From: UBA937 sp031549725
GTDB taxonomy: Bacteria > Spirochaetota > Spirochaetia > Treponematales > Breznakiellaceae
Direction: 5' to 3'
NCBI GenBank assembly: GCA_031549725.1
Contig: JAVBPH010000095.1
Location: 1 to 37,762, forward strand
Length of the DNA stretch: 37,762 nt
In this document: positions 7,228 to 15,185 of the stretch, one piece after another
Layout of the letters: every line of letters starts with the position of its first letter
Position numbering within the stretch: the stretch's first letter is position 1
Program-made: the position numbers and the translations under genes
Notes under the pieces: model-generated
What the model was told of the DNA's origin: nothing
Seen by the model: the letters and a program-made list of their open reading frames with translations, nothing else
The model's database searches: none

Positions 7228-7620
7228 ATGCAGGTACCTATCGAAGATATCGTTGTTAAACCGCGGGTCCGCAGGGATATGGGAAATATCCCGGCTCTGG
7301 CAGACAGTATGCGCCGGCTGGGTCAGATCAGCCCCATTTCGATTACAAAGTCCAACGTCCTCGTGGCCGGTGCCAGAAGGCTCGAAGCTGCCAAGGTTCT
7401 GGGATGGCGGACCATCAATGCAATAATTGTGGACCTTCCTGACGAGGCAACCAAGCTGGAATATGAGATTGACGAAAATATGCTCCGGCAGGATTTCACC
7501 TCCGAAGAGATCATCCAGGCAAACCATAAGCTGGATAAGCTGAGGAACCCGGGCTTTTTCCGCCGGATCTGGAATGCCATTGTACGGTTCTTTAAATGGC
7601 TCTTCAGGATTCAGGATTAG
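7228..7620 (+). CDS. Stand-alone ParB/Srx-domain protein with amphipathic C-terminal tail
   Basis: A 130-residue protein. Residues about 1-75 match the ParB N-terminal (nuclease-like) fold: VPIEDIVVKPRVRRDMGNIPALADSMRRLGQISPISI, then VAGARRLEAAKVLGW, which corresponds to the nucleotide-binding GERR motif with A for E. The helix-turn-helix and dimer domain of a true partition protein are missing, so it is not a chromosome-partition ParB. The tail (about 108-130, FFRRIWNAIVRFFKWLFRIQD) is strongly amphipathic and aromatic and could lie on the membrane. A GGGG ribosome-binding site precedes the ATG. The gene follows the PBP by 101 bp and has its own terminator. Its role is unknown; a link to wall synthesis is suggested only by position. 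Confidence 0.82.
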   Translation: MQVPIEDIVVKPRVRRDMGNIPALADSMRRLGQISPISITKSNVLVAGARRLEAAKVLGWRTINAIIVDLPDEATKLEYEIDENMLRQDFTSEEIIQANHKLDKLRNPGFFRRIWNAIVRFFKWLFRIQD

Positions 7621-7657
7621 GCCGTATCCTGTTTTATCAATAATCAGTATTGAATTG

Positions 7658-7690
7658 AAAAACCCCTGCTAAGAGGCAGGGGTTTTTATT
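7658..7690 (+). terminator. Intrinsic terminator after the ParB-domain gene
   Basis: Arms 7658-7669 (AAAAACCCCTGC) and 7676-7687 are fully complementary, with a short loop and T-rich 3' arm. It may work in both directions. Confidence 0.92.
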
Positions 7691-7728
7691 TGGACTTATC
7701 CGTATCTTCCCGCCGGATTTCCTATGGA

Positions 7729-7859
7729 AACACTGATTAATGCCCATAGAACATTAATCAGTGTATTCTTTAATGCAGGCAATTCTTTGTGCAGCAAAGA
7801 ATTGCGGAGGGAACCGCTGATTGGTCGCATATTGCGACCGGTTTAATCAGCGGTTCCCT
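7729..7859 (+). repeat. Family D three-hairpin repeat, copy 1
   Basis: Three consecutive hairpins. The first pairs CACTGATTAA with TTAATCAGTG (7731-7740, 7754-7763). The second pairs GCAATTCTTTG with its complement (7779-7789, 7795-7805). The third pairs AGGGAACCGCTGATT with its complement (7808-7822, 7845-7859) and has GGTCGCA/TGCGACC nested inside. A second copy in the opposite orientation is at 27863-27998. The right edge overlaps the stop codon of the EF-G gene. Confidence 0.88.
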
Positions 7860-9891
7860 ATCTTTCCTGCTTTTTCTCGAAATGCGAAAATTCCATGGTA
7901 AAGGTTGCCCTGCCCTGGCTCACCGAACGGAGGGATGTCATAAAGCCGAACATCTTTGCCATGGGCGCCTGGGCTTTTACATGATCCACCGTTGCCTTGG
8001 AATCCATGCTCTGCACCATACCCCCCCGCTGGACCACCAGGCTTATCACATCCCCCACGGATTCCTTCGGGGAAATAAGATCCACCGCCATGATCGGCTC
8101 CAGCATGATCGGGTCGCCCTGCCGGCAGGCTTCATCAAATCCCAGGCTGGCACAGGCTTCAAAGGCAAATTCACTGCCCGTCAATTCGTTGTATTCCAGG
8201 CTGGTTACGGTAACCCCAATATCGATACAGGGATATCCCAGCACAATTCCCGAGGAAAAGGCAGCCTGAATACCCCGTTCAACCGCATCATATATGTTAT
8301 CCGGAATCTGCTTGTTTTTGACCGTGCAGGAATATTTGTTTCCCGACCCCCGTGACAGGGGTTCCACCTTAAAGCTGATACCCGCCTCATTGTCTTTGCC
8401 GCCGATGGTCCTGGAAAAATGTTCCGTATGTTCCACGGGTCTGCTTACGGATTCCCGGTATGTTACCTGGGGATTTCCTACTTTGGCTGCCACATGGTAT
8501 TCCTTCAGTATCCGGGTTACCAGTACCTCCAGGTGAAGCTCCCCCATGCCGGAAATGATAAGCTGCCCGGTTTCGTCATTTTCCCTGGTGGTAAATGTGG
8601 GGTCTTCCTTGGCCAGAAGTTCCAGCACTTCCTTAAGTTTATCCTGTTCACTCATCGTGCTGGGTTCAATAGAAACGGAGATAACCGGTTCGGGGAACTG
8701 CATTTTTTCCAGCACCACCGGCCAGCCTTCGGAACCAATGGTATCCCCGGTCTGGGCAAATTTCATCCCGATAATTACCCCGATATCGCCGGCGGCCAAT
8801 TCATCCAGGGGTTCGGATTTATTTGAATGCATCCGGAGGATCCGGTTAGCCCGCTCCCGTTTTTTCTTGCCGATATTAAAGACCGCAGTCCCGGGTTTTA
8901 TTGCCCCGGAATACATCCGGACATAACAGAGGCTTCCCGCTTCCCGGTCGTTCTGGATCTTAAACACCAGTCCCAGGGGCTGTCCCGAGGGATCGCAGGG
9001 GATTTCAATATCAATTTCTTTTTTCAGATGATGCCCCAGGGCAGGGGGAATCTCATCCGGCGCGGGAAGGTAAAATATAACCCCGTCTATCAGGGACTGG
9101 ACCCCGATATTTCTCCGGGAAGCCCCGCAGAATATCGGCAGAATTGCCCTCTTTAAAACAGCTTTCCGCAGTTCCCTTTTAATTACATCCGGGGAGATTT
9201 CTTCCCCGCCCAGGTATAATTCGGTTATTTCATCGGATTCCGCAGAAAGGGCATCAATCAGCTTTTCCCTCCATTCCCTGGCTAGGGTTTCATAATCCGG
9301 GCCAATTGGTGAGAAGATCATATTCTCCCCATCGGTGGATGAATCCCAGCGGATTTCCTGCATTTCTATAAGATCAATGGCGCCTTCAAAGGAATTTTCC
9401 CTGCCAATGGGAATCTGAACCGGAACAGGATTCGTCGCAAGTTTTGCCCGGATATCATCCAAAACCGGAAAAAAATCCGCCCCAATCCGGTCCATTTTAT
9501 TAACATACCCAATACAGGGAACCTGATAATGCTCCGCCTGGTGCCACACCGTCTCAGTCTGGGGTTCCACCCCACGGACAGCATCAAAAATGGCCACCGC
9601 CCCGTCCAAAACCCGGAGACTCCTTTCCACTTCAGCGGTAAAATCCACGTGCCCGGGGGTATCGATAATATTGATCTGATAATCCTTCCAGTAAGTGGTG
9701 GTGGCGGCACTTTGAATGGTGATTCCCCGTTCCTGTTCCTGCTCCATCCAATCCATGATGGCTTCCCCATCGTCAACTTCACCGATTTTATGGCTTTTTC
9801 CGGTATAATAGAGAATCCGTTCTGTGGTGGTAGTCTTTCCGGCATCAATATGCGCCATAATGCCGATGTTTCTCATGGATTTAAGTGTCAT
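7858..9891 (-). CDS. fusA: Translation elongation factor G-type GTPase
   Basis: A 677-residue EF-G. GTPase motifs are AHIDAGKT (13-20), the RGITIQSAAT switch I segment (55-64), DTPGH (77-81) and NKMD (131-134). Domains II to V follow, including the LHLEVLVTRILKEY region and the domain IV loop. The G5 box reads GAS instead of the usual GSA. Spirochetes often have two EF-Gs, one for translocation and one for ribosome recycling with RRF; I cannot tell which this is, so the symbol is tentative. The ATG at 9891 is chosen because GGGAG lies 8 nt before it; the in-frame TTG at 9906 would overlap that site. No rpsL, rpsG or tuf gene is nearby, which mildly favours an accessory paralogue. The stop codon lies on the edge of a family D repeat. 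Confidence 0.95.
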   Translation of the reverse strand: MTLKSMRNIGIMAHIDAGKTTTTERILYYTGKSHKIGEVDDGEAIMDWMEQEQERGITIQSAATTTYWKDYQINIIDTPGHVDFTAEVERSLRVLDGAVAIFDAVRGVEPQTETVWHQAEHYQVPCIGYVNKMDRIGADFFPVLDDIRAKLATNPVPVQIPIGRENSFEGAIDLIEMQEIRWDSSTDGENMIFSPIGPDYETLAREWREKLIDALSAESDEITELYLGGEEISPDVIKRELRKAVLKRAILPIFCGASRRNIGVQSLIDGVIFYLPAPDEIPPALGHHLKKEIDIEIPCDPSGQPLGLVFKIQNDREAGSLCYVRMYSGAIKPGTAVFNIGKKKRERANRILRMHSNKSEPLDELAAGDIGVIIGMKFAQTGDTIGSEGWPVVLEKMQFPEPVISVSIEPSTMSEQDKLKEVLELLAKEDPTFTTRENDETGQLIISGMGELHLEVLVTRILKEYHVAAKVGNPQVTYRESVSRPVEHTEHFSRTIGGKDNEAGISFKVEPLSRGSGNKYSCTVKNKQIPDNIYDAVERGIQAAFSSGIVLGYPCIDIGVTVTSLEYNELTGSEFAFEACASLGFDEACRQGDPIMLEPIMAVDLISPKESVGDVISLVVQRGGMVQSMDSKATVDHVKAQAPMAKMFGFMTSLRSVSQGRATFTMEFSHFEKKQER

Positions 9892-10048
9892 CTTAGGGTC
9901 TCCCAATTAAATTTCATTATGATTGTAACGTAAAAAGGGGACCTGATGCAATGAATATATAGATAAGTATACCATTGATTTTCTTAAGCCAGGATAAAAA
10001 GCCTCCGCAGGGCAAGCAAGCCCCGCGGTATCTTTAGCGATGGGCCGT

Positions 10049-10072
10049 ATCCAGCGGAAGCCCGCTGGATAG
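10049..10072. other. Small hairpin in the gap between EF-G and HAD genes
   Basis: TATCCAGCGG and CCGCTGGATA form a perfect 10-bp hairpin (10050-10073 by eye) with a four-base loop. No gene is seen in 9892-10183. Confidence 0.5.
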
Positions 10073-10086
10073 GAAATTTATTAAAC

Positions 10087-10172
10087 CATATCTCCGAATC
10101 AACAACACGCCGCAAGCAGCGGGATAAGTTGATTCTGTTAGGTAAGGATTATATGCAGATTCATATGAATAA
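10087..10172 (+). repeat. Family C repeat, copy 2 (left part only)
   Basis: The stretch AATCAACAACACGCCGCAAG, then AGCGGG, TTGATTCTGTTAGGTAAGGATTATATGC in outline, matches 2079-2140 of copy 1. The second half with the 18-bp inverted repeat is missing. It lies just downstream of the HAD gene. Confidence 0.7.
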
Positions 10173-10183
10173 AAAGCCAAGGG

Positions 10184-10795
10184 CTAAATAAAATCAGCCA
10201 GGTTTTTCCTGAGCCCAAGGGCATCCTCAAAATGATGAACCCTAAGCCCCAGCTTAGCCGCGGCATCAACATTTTCCTCAAAATCGTCGGTGAAAAACGC
10301 TTCCCCGGGTTCAACATTTTCCTTATCCAGGATCTGCAGCCAGAACTCAGGGGCGGGTTTAATTACCCCCATGAAATTCGAAGCGTACACTTTGTCAAAA
10401 CAGGAATAGTCCCCTCTTCTTTCATGGGAATGATAATGGGCATCCAGGGTATTGGTTCCGCAAACCACCCGGTACCCCGCATTTTTCAGGTCACTGATAA
10501 TCCGGTAGGTCTCCGGATCCTGGATTGGTTCAAAATAAATACCCCAGGGATCACCCTCAACCTTTATCCCGGTCCGGCGGGTAAAATTTTCCCAGAATTG
10601 TTCAGTGGTCATGGTGCCCCGCATAAGATCGGCAATATCACCAATGTGGTAAGGGGATGTATGGATAACCGAAGGATCCGAACCTGCCCCCCGGAAAAAA
10701 TCATCTTCACTCATGCCAAAACCTTCGGCAATTTTAGGAATAACCGCCACGTTGTGGGTTACCACGCCGCCCATATCAAAGATAAATAATTTCAT
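10184..10795 (-). CDS. HAD-superfamily hydrolase (subfamily IA, YihX-like)
   Basis: A 203-residue cytoplasmic phosphatase-like protein. Motif I is FDMGGVV near the N-terminus, with nucleophile D7. The residue two positions on is G instead of the usual D, a variant often seen in YihX-type HADs. Motif II is the VVCGTNT threonine/serine region. Motif III is K in GVIKPAPEFW. Motif IV is FFTDDFEENVDAA. An alpha-helical cap lies between motifs I and II. The substrate is probably a small phosphorylated metabolite such as a sugar phosphate, but this cannot be read from the sequence. The ribosome-binding site is weak. The gene is divergent from the sugar importer operon, with 200 bp between them, so a link to sugar metabolism is possible. 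Confidence 0.88.
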   Translation of the reverse strand: MKLFIFDMGGVVTHNVAVIPKIAEGFGMSEDDFFRGAGSDPSVIHTSPYHIGDIADLMRGTMTTEQFWENFTRRTGIKVEGDPWGIYFEPIQDPETYRIISDLKNAGYRVVCGTNTLDAHYHSHERRGDYSCFDKVYASNFMGVIKPAPEFWLQILDKENVEPGEAFFTDDFEENVDAAAKLGLRVHHFEDALGLRKNLADFI

Positions 10796-10834
10796 AAATT
10801 CATAGTAATACTTTTATCCACAACTTGCTAGCAG

Positions 10835-10848
10835 TGCCATTCATGGCA
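10835..10848. other. Small perfect hairpin TGCCAT-TC-ATGGCA
   Basis: A perfect 6-bp inverted repeat with a two-base centre, in the region shared by the HAD gene and the sugar operon. It could be an operator or a transcript hairpin. Confidence 0.35.
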
Positions 10849-10858
10849 TCATTTAATG

Positions 10859-10893
10859 GGTACCTCTAAAGAACTGAAGTATTCAGAAGCCCC
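10859..10893. repeat. Family B-like repeat, copy 2
   Basis: GGTACCTCTAAAGAACTGAAG followed by a partly complementary TTCAGAAGCCCC resembles the repeat at 12270-12319. It is degenerate. Confidence 0.45.
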
Positions 10894-10901
10894 CTGATGC
10901 T

Positions 10902-10934
10902 AATTAGTTAATTTGTTGACTAAATCAACTAATT
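10902..10934. promoter_or_regulatory. Operator candidate upstream of the sugar importer
   Basis: Outer arms AATTAGTT (10902-10909) and AACTAATT (10927-10934) surround an inner palindrome GTTGA-CTAAA-TCAAC (10915-10929). It lies 60 bp before the start codon of the binding-protein gene, where a sugar-responsive repressor or activator could bind. No regulator gene is adjacent. Confidence 0.5.
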
Positions 10935-10994
10935 GGTACGAATTTGCTGTACAATTTAAAATTTATGTGTGATAATAATTTCAGGAGGATCATA

Positions 10995-12263
10995 ATGAAA
11001 AAATTCTTTTTTGATTCTAATCTCGGAAAAAAAAGTTTTCTGGCATTCGGCCTCATCGTTCTTATGCTGATTCCCGTTTTTGCAGGCCCCGGAAAAGACA
11101 GCGGTTCCGCACAGGGAAAGGCTGTGCTAACTATGGGTTCCTGGAGAGCAGATGATGTTGCCCAGGTAAACAAACTCCTTGCTGAATATCAGAAATTAAA
11201 TCCCGATGTTCAGATCAATTACAGGCCCACTAATCCCCACGATTATAATTCTACTTTGCGTCTTCAGCTTGAAGGTGGGACCGGCCCGGATTTGCTGTAC
11301 GCCCGTTCCTATGCAACAGGACAGGAGCTTTTCAATGCGGGGTTTATCTACGATTGTACAAGTATTCCCGGTTTGATGAGCAACTTCACCAAGGCCAACC
11401 TGGCGCCATGGCAGATGGCCGACGGCAAAATGTTTGCCGTACCCTTTGCTGCGGTCTCCCATGCGGTTTATTACAACAAGACCGTCTTTGCTAAAGAAGG
11501 CCTCTCGATTCCCCAGACCTGGGAAGATTTCCTTAAGCTCTGCGCTACCCTGCAGGCAAAGGGCTACACCCCTCTGGCGAACGGTGTTGCGGATGAATGG
11601 GATACCCTGGAATGCCTTTTCCTGCCCATGCTTCCTAACTTCATCGGCGGCGCCTCAGAAAGGGTAAAGTATGAAAGCGGCGAAAAGAAAATGAATGATG
11701 CCAATTTTGTGGCAGCATACAAAGCAGTCGGAGACCTGGCAAAGTATCTTCCCAAGGGATTCGAAGCCGTGACTTACAATGATTCACAGGTTCTTTTCAA
11801 CACCCAGAAAGCCGTTATGTTCTTTGACGGGTCCTGGACCATGGAAGTCTATAAGGATGCCACATTTGACTGGGGAGTCTTTGCTGTTCCCGCACCCGCC
11901 GGAAGGAAAGCTATTGTAGTATTCCACCCGGATATGGCAATCACCATGAACTCAAAAACCAAGTATCCCGATCAGTCAAAGGCATTCCTGGCATGGCTTT
12001 GCACAAGTGAAGGTGCAACCACCGCTTCGGCAAACCTTCCCCTGGGATTCTTCCCCATGATCAATTTCCCCATCAAACTTACGGATGCCCATGCAAACGA
12101 ATTCCTTGCCCTGAATAACGGCAAAGAAACCGATGCCCGTTTTGTATGGCCAAAACTCATGGACCTGTATGCCCCAATGAATCAGGCAGTAATAAAGGTT
12201 CTGAAGGGTGAAATGACACCCCAGCAGGCGGCTAATGCAACAGAAGCTGCCCGGACTAAATAA
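10995..12263 (+). CDS. Sugar ABC transporter substrate-binding protein (family 1)
   Basis: A 422-residue periplasmic binding protein. The signal peptide covers about residues 1-30 (SFLAFGLIVLMLIPVFA). It lacks a lipobox cysteine, so the protein is soluble or anchored only by an uncleaved signal. The mature part has the family 1 pattern: LTMGSWRADDVAQVNKLLAEYQKLNPDVQI, then GTGPDLLYAR, then FAVPFAAVSHAVYYNKTVFAKEGLSIPQTWEDFL, and a late GSWTMEVYKDATFDWGVFAVPAP. It resembles binders for oligosaccharides or glycosides. The ATG at 10995 has a perfect AGGAGG site 6 nt upstream; an upstream in-frame TTG at 10944 is rejected. The two permease genes follow after a structured gap of about 440 bp, which should let this gene be expressed in excess. 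Confidence 0.94.
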   Translation: MKKFFFDSNLGKKSFLAFGLIVLMLIPVFAGPGKDSGSAQGKAVLTMGSWRADDVAQVNKLLAEYQKLNPDVQINYRPTNPHDYNSTLRLQLEGGTGPDLLYARSYATGQELFNAGFIYDCTSIPGLMSNFTKANLAPWQMADGKMFAVPFAAVSHAVYYNKTVFAKEGLSIPQTWEDFLKLCATLQAKGYTPLANGVADEWDTLECLFLPMLPNFIGGASERVKYESGEKKMNDANFVAAYKAVGDLAKYLPKGFEAVTYNDSQVLFNTQKAVMFFDGSWTMEVYKDATFDWGVFAVPAPAGRKAIVVFHPDMAITMNSKTKYPDQSKAFLAWLCTSEGATTASANLPLGFFPMINFPIKLTDAHANEFLALNNGKETDARFVWPKLMDLYAPMNQAVIKVLKGEMTPQQAANATEAARTK

Positions 12264-12285
12264 GTTATGGGCACCTCTAAGGAAA

Positions 12286-12314
12286 ACTTCTAAAAAACTG
12301 AAGTTTTTAGAAGT
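12286..12314. repeat. Family B palindromic repeat, copy 3
   Basis: ACTTCTAAAAAACT (12286-12299) faces AGTTTTTAGAAGT (12302-12314) almost without a loop. It is preceded by GGGCACCTCTAAGG, as in copy 1. It is located 22 bp after the binding-protein stop. Confidence 0.65.
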
Positions 12315-12338
12315 TCCCTTATAGTTCTGATTTTTTAG

Positions 12339-12406
12339 AAAAGGAGGTACAAACCGGAACTTTATTTGCCGTCGGTAATAAAAGGTTCCCCGGGGTACCT
12401 CCTTTT
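12339..12406 (+). terminator. Large intercistronic hairpin, possible partial terminator
   Basis: Outer arms AAAAGGAGGTAC (12339-12350) and GTACCTCCTTTT (12395-12406) are perfectly complementary. Inner complementarity (GGAAC with GGTTCC, TTTATT with AATAAA) extends the stem. The 3' arm ends in TTTT. It lies between the binding-protein gene and the permeases. The rest of 12407-12700 holds AT-rich sequence without a recognisable gene. Confidence 0.7.
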
Positions 12407-12700
12407 AATTTATGCTTTAGTTTTCCTGTGAAGAAATATTCCGTTGATTGTGCTTACCCGCAGGATTTTTATTGAGATAAAATTCCGGTTGCGCCGGGAC
12501 TTTTAGTAATTTATACTAACATAAGAAATCGTTCGTCTCTAATTACTAGATCAATTGTTCACAGATCTGGTTCGGATGCCGGTTACATACCGGTTCTTTA
12601 CATGCAGTTCAGAACCTATTTTTGGCAGTGAATTCTGAAAAACTGTTCCCGGTATATTATGACGGAACAGTCTCTTGCAGATAAATTGAGGGGGATTTTC

Positions 12701-13636
12701 ATGAAAAGAAAAACCAAAGGGCTTGTAATGGGGAGAAAAGGTCCCGCGACATTCTTCCAATGGTCGCTTTACCTGCTTCCGGCACTTTTATTCTACGTAA
12801 TTTTTATGGCCTGGCCGCTGCTGGATTCCATGCGATTAAGCCTTTATACGGGCGCCACCGGGCAGCCTAAGACATTTGTTGGATTGCAGAATTTTGTAAA
12901 TCTTTTTACGGTTCAGCAGTATTCGGAAAGGTATTGGGGTGCCTTTGGGCATACCTGGTATTTCTTTTTTATTCACATGCTGGTTCAAAACTGCCTGGGA
13001 ATACTTTTTGCCGTCATATTAACCGGCAAAAATATGACCAAGCGGGGATTTTACCAGACTGTAATTTTTATTCCCGTAACCCTGGCCGTTCTGATAACAG
13101 GTTATCTCTGGAAGCTCCTTTTAAACCCCGTGTGGAGCGGCCCCTTCCTGGAACAAATCGGGCTTGGTTTTCTGGCCAGGCCCTGGTTGGGGGAAAAGTC
13201 CACCGCATTGACCGTGGTGTCCCTGGTTTCCTGCTGGCAGTGGATCGGTATACCTACCATGATGTTTGTGGCGGCCCTCAGGAATATCAGTGATGACCTT
13301 TTTGAGGCTGCCGACATTGACGGCGCCACCCCCTGGCAGGTTTTCTGGAAGATAAAGCTTCCCATGATAAAACCGGTGGTCGGCATGATTGGCATTCTTA
13401 CCTTTGTCAATAACTTCAATGCTTTCGATATTGTGTTCGCCATGGAAACCGTTAATGGGGCGCCGGGTTATGCTACAGATTTAATAGGTACCCTCTTCTA
13501 CCGGATAGGTATTGCAGGCCAGCATCCTGTGGGTATTCCCGACCCGGGGATGGGTACCGCCATAGCCACCGTTACGTTCCTGGTGCTTTGTATTGGGGTT
13601 ATTCCAACCCTGTATGCCACCCAGGGGAAGGAGTAG
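12701..13636 (+). CDS. Sugar ABC transporter permease (MalF/UgpA type)
   Basis: An inner-membrane permease of about 311 residues with six predicted membrane segments. The first follows FFQWSLYLLPALLFYVIFMAWPLL. The EAA loop that contacts the ATPase is EAADIDGATPWQVFWKIKLPMIKPV. The start at ATG 12701 is chosen for the strong GAGGGGG site; ATG codons at 12659 and 12728 are also in frame and possible. It pairs with the next gene to form the channel. The gap to the next start is 3 bp, so the two permeases are translationally coupled. No ABC ATPase gene follows, so a shared MsmX/UgpC-type ATPase elsewhere is expected. Confidence 0.93.
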   Translation: MKRKTKGLVMGRKGPATFFQWSLYLLPALLFYVIFMAWPLLDSMRLSLYTGATGQPKTFVGLQNFVNLFTVQQYSERYWGAFGHTWYFFFIHMLVQNCLGILFAVILTGKNMTKRGFYQTVIFIPVTLAVLITGYLWKLLLNPVWSGPFLEQIGLGFLARPWLGEKSTALTVVSLVSCWQWIGIPTMMFVAALRNISDDLFEAADIDGATPWQVFWKIKLPMIKPVVGMIGILTFVNNFNAFDIVFAMETVNGAPGYATDLIGTLFYRIGIAGQHPVGIPDPGMGTAIATVTFLVLCIGVIPTLYATQGKE

Positions 13637-13639
13637 AGT

Positions 13640-14482
13640 ATGCAGAAACATGGGTCGCTAAAACTGAGGAATAAAAATATTCCTTCTCATATTGTTTTAA
13701 TTATCTGGTCTATCATTGTTATCTTTCCCCTTTGGATCATGGTAATAAATTCCTTTAAAGACCGTTTATCTATTTACACCAGCCCCTTCGGATTGCCAAG
13801 GAAATGGCATATTTCCAATTATACGGCAATCCTTGGGGACGGAGATTTTCTCATCTATTTCAGGAACAGTATTATTGTGGTGGTTCTTTCATTACTCCTG
13901 GTGGTAATTGTGGGAACCCTGGCGAGCTACGCCCTGGCATTCTGGAGAAACAAAATATCCAAGGGGATATACTTTTTCTGCATCGCCGGGATGATGCTTC
14001 CCATCAAAATAGCTTCCATCAAATTGCTGGAAATAATCCGCAATCTGGGATTATTGAATACGATCTGGTCACTGGTTCCCATATATGTCGCCATGGGGGT
14101 TCCCGTCGCAGTTTTCGTCCTGACCCAATTTATCAGGGAAATTCCCTATGAGCTTACCGAAGCTGGTATCATCGATGGTGCCGGACGGTTGGGAATTTTA
14201 ACAAGAATTATTGTGCCCATGCTGCGGCCTGCCCTGGCAACGGTGGCCATATATAACCTGGTTCCATTCTGGAATGACCTTTGGTTCCCCCTCATTTTCA
14301 TAACTGATGACAGCGCCAAAACGGTTCTTCTGGGGGTAACCCGGCTTTTCGGGCAATACCAAACCGACTGGTCAAAGGTCCTGGCGGTCCTGACATTATC
14401 GGCCATTCCGGTCATTACCCTTTATTTAATGATGAGTAAACAATTCATCAAGGGCCTGACCGCCGGTGCGGTAAAGGGCTGA
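13640..14482 (+). CDS. Sugar ABC transporter permease (MalG/UgpE type)
   Basis: A 280-residue inner-membrane permease. It begins with IVLIIWSIIVIFPLWIMVINSFKD, the typical first segment of MalG-type proteins. The EAA loop is ELTEAGIIDGAGRLGILTRIIVPMLRPALATV. It ends with the FIKGLTAGAVKG tail common in the family. AAGGAG at the end of the preceding gene serves as ribosome-binding site. Together with the previous permease it moves the sugar delivered by the binding protein into the cytoplasm. An intrinsic terminator follows, closing the operon without an ATPase gene. Confidence 0.95.
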   Translation: MQKHGSLKLRNKNIPSHIVLIIWSIIVIFPLWIMVINSFKDRLSIYTSPFGLPRKWHISNYTAILGDGDFLIYFRNSIIVVVLSLLLVVIVGTLASYALAFWRNKISKGIYFFCIAGMMLPIKIASIKLLEIIRNLGLLNTIWSLVPIYVAMGVPVAVFVLTQFIREIPYELTEAGIIDGAGRLGILTRIIVPMLRPALATVAIYNLVPFWNDLWFPLIFITDDSAKTVLLGVTRLFGQYQTDWSKVLAVLTLSAIPVITLYLMMSKQFIKGLTAGAVKG

Positions 14483-14505
14483 TAAATACTTCCTATTGTA
14501 CGGGG

Positions 14506-14545
14506 AAAAACCCCGGGGTTGCCAAAGGCGGCCTGGGGTTTTTTA
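14506..14545 (+). terminator. Intrinsic terminator of the sugar importer operon
   Basis: AAAAACCCC at 14506-14514 pairs with GGGGTTTTTT at 14535-14544. An imperfect inner stem (TTGCC with GGCGG) lies between them. The 3' side ends in a T run. Confidence 0.88.
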
Positions 14546-14596
14546 TTTGCGTGCAGCTTTATAATCGATGAGATAGATAATTCGACAATAGAAATA

Positions 14597-14763
14597 TCCC
14601 CGGTGGTTGAAGCCCTCGAAACCACCTGCGGGATATAAAGCCTTTCCTTCACGGGGCCCTTCGAGAGCCTCAGGGACCGAAAAATCCGGTGGTTAAGGCT
14701 CCCGAAACCACCCGCTGCGGAAGCTTCTCTTCTCAAGTCCCTTCGAGAGCTTCAGGGACCGTC
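14597..14763 (-). repeat. Family E repeat array, copy 1
   Basis: Two kinds of hairpin alternate. The GGTGGTT/AACCACC hairpins are at 14602-14626 and 14688-14712. The hairpins with CCCT-TCGAGAGC-TCAGGG are at 14657-14676 and 14739-14757. They lie between convergent genes (permease and the small gene after lon), where they could act as a shared 3' structure. Confidence 0.8.
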
Positions 14764-14771
14764 ACGGTAAA

Positions 14772-15173
14772 TTAAACACTGCCCAGGGAAAAATCCCCGA
14801 TAATTTTAAACTTTGGGCCGTCCCGGACAACCTTAAGATCCCTCTGGGGAAAATAGATGGGCAGCCGTTCGGCTATGAGTTTTGCGGATTCTTCCATAAA
14901 GCTTTCATATATTTCGGGAGGAACCTTGTCCAGGGTGGCTACCCGGAGGGATACAAGATAACCCCGGCCTTTCTCGGAATTTATTCCTACCGTAAAGTCC
15001 GGGGCTATTTCAAAAAGACCGTCCATCTCGGGATTGCTGGTGGTTCCCCGTTTAGGACGGTTGGGATGGAGGGGAAACGAATTTCCCCAGTGATCCTCGA
15101 GGATTTCATCCACTTCCCTGAAAAGGGCCTCCAATTCATCATTAAACCGGGCTAGTTTAGGATGAATATACAA
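14772..15173 (-). CDS. Conserved hypothetical protein co-transcribed with lon
   Basis: I do not recognise a family for this 133-residue soluble protein. The first 30 residues form a charged helix (KLARFNDELEALFREVDEILEDHWG). The middle is basic and proline-rich (FPLHPNRPKRGTTSNPEMDGLFEIAPDFTVGI), followed by an alpha/beta part (RGYLVSLRVATLDKVPPEIYESFMEESAKLIAERLPIYFP). The start is a TTG 12 nt after the lon stop with AAGGAGG close upstream. The rare start codon suggests low, coupled translation. No signal peptide or membrane segment is visible. Its position suggests a function with Lon, such as an adaptor or substrate factor, but nothing in the sequence proves this. Confidence 0.8.
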   Translation of the reverse strand: MYIHPKLARFNDELEALFREVDEILEDHWGNSFPLHPNRPKRGTTSNPEMDGLFEIAPDFTVGINSEKGRGYLVSLRVATLDKVPPEIYESFMEESAKLIAERLPIYFPQRDLKVVRDGPKFKIIGDFSLGSV

Positions 15174-15185
15174 AGGACCTCCTTT

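Noticed and set aside
7228..7620. Chromosome-partition protein ParB (or SpoIIIJ-linked Noc)
   Set aside because: It is too short, lacks the helix-turn-helix domain, and no parA or parS-like site is near.
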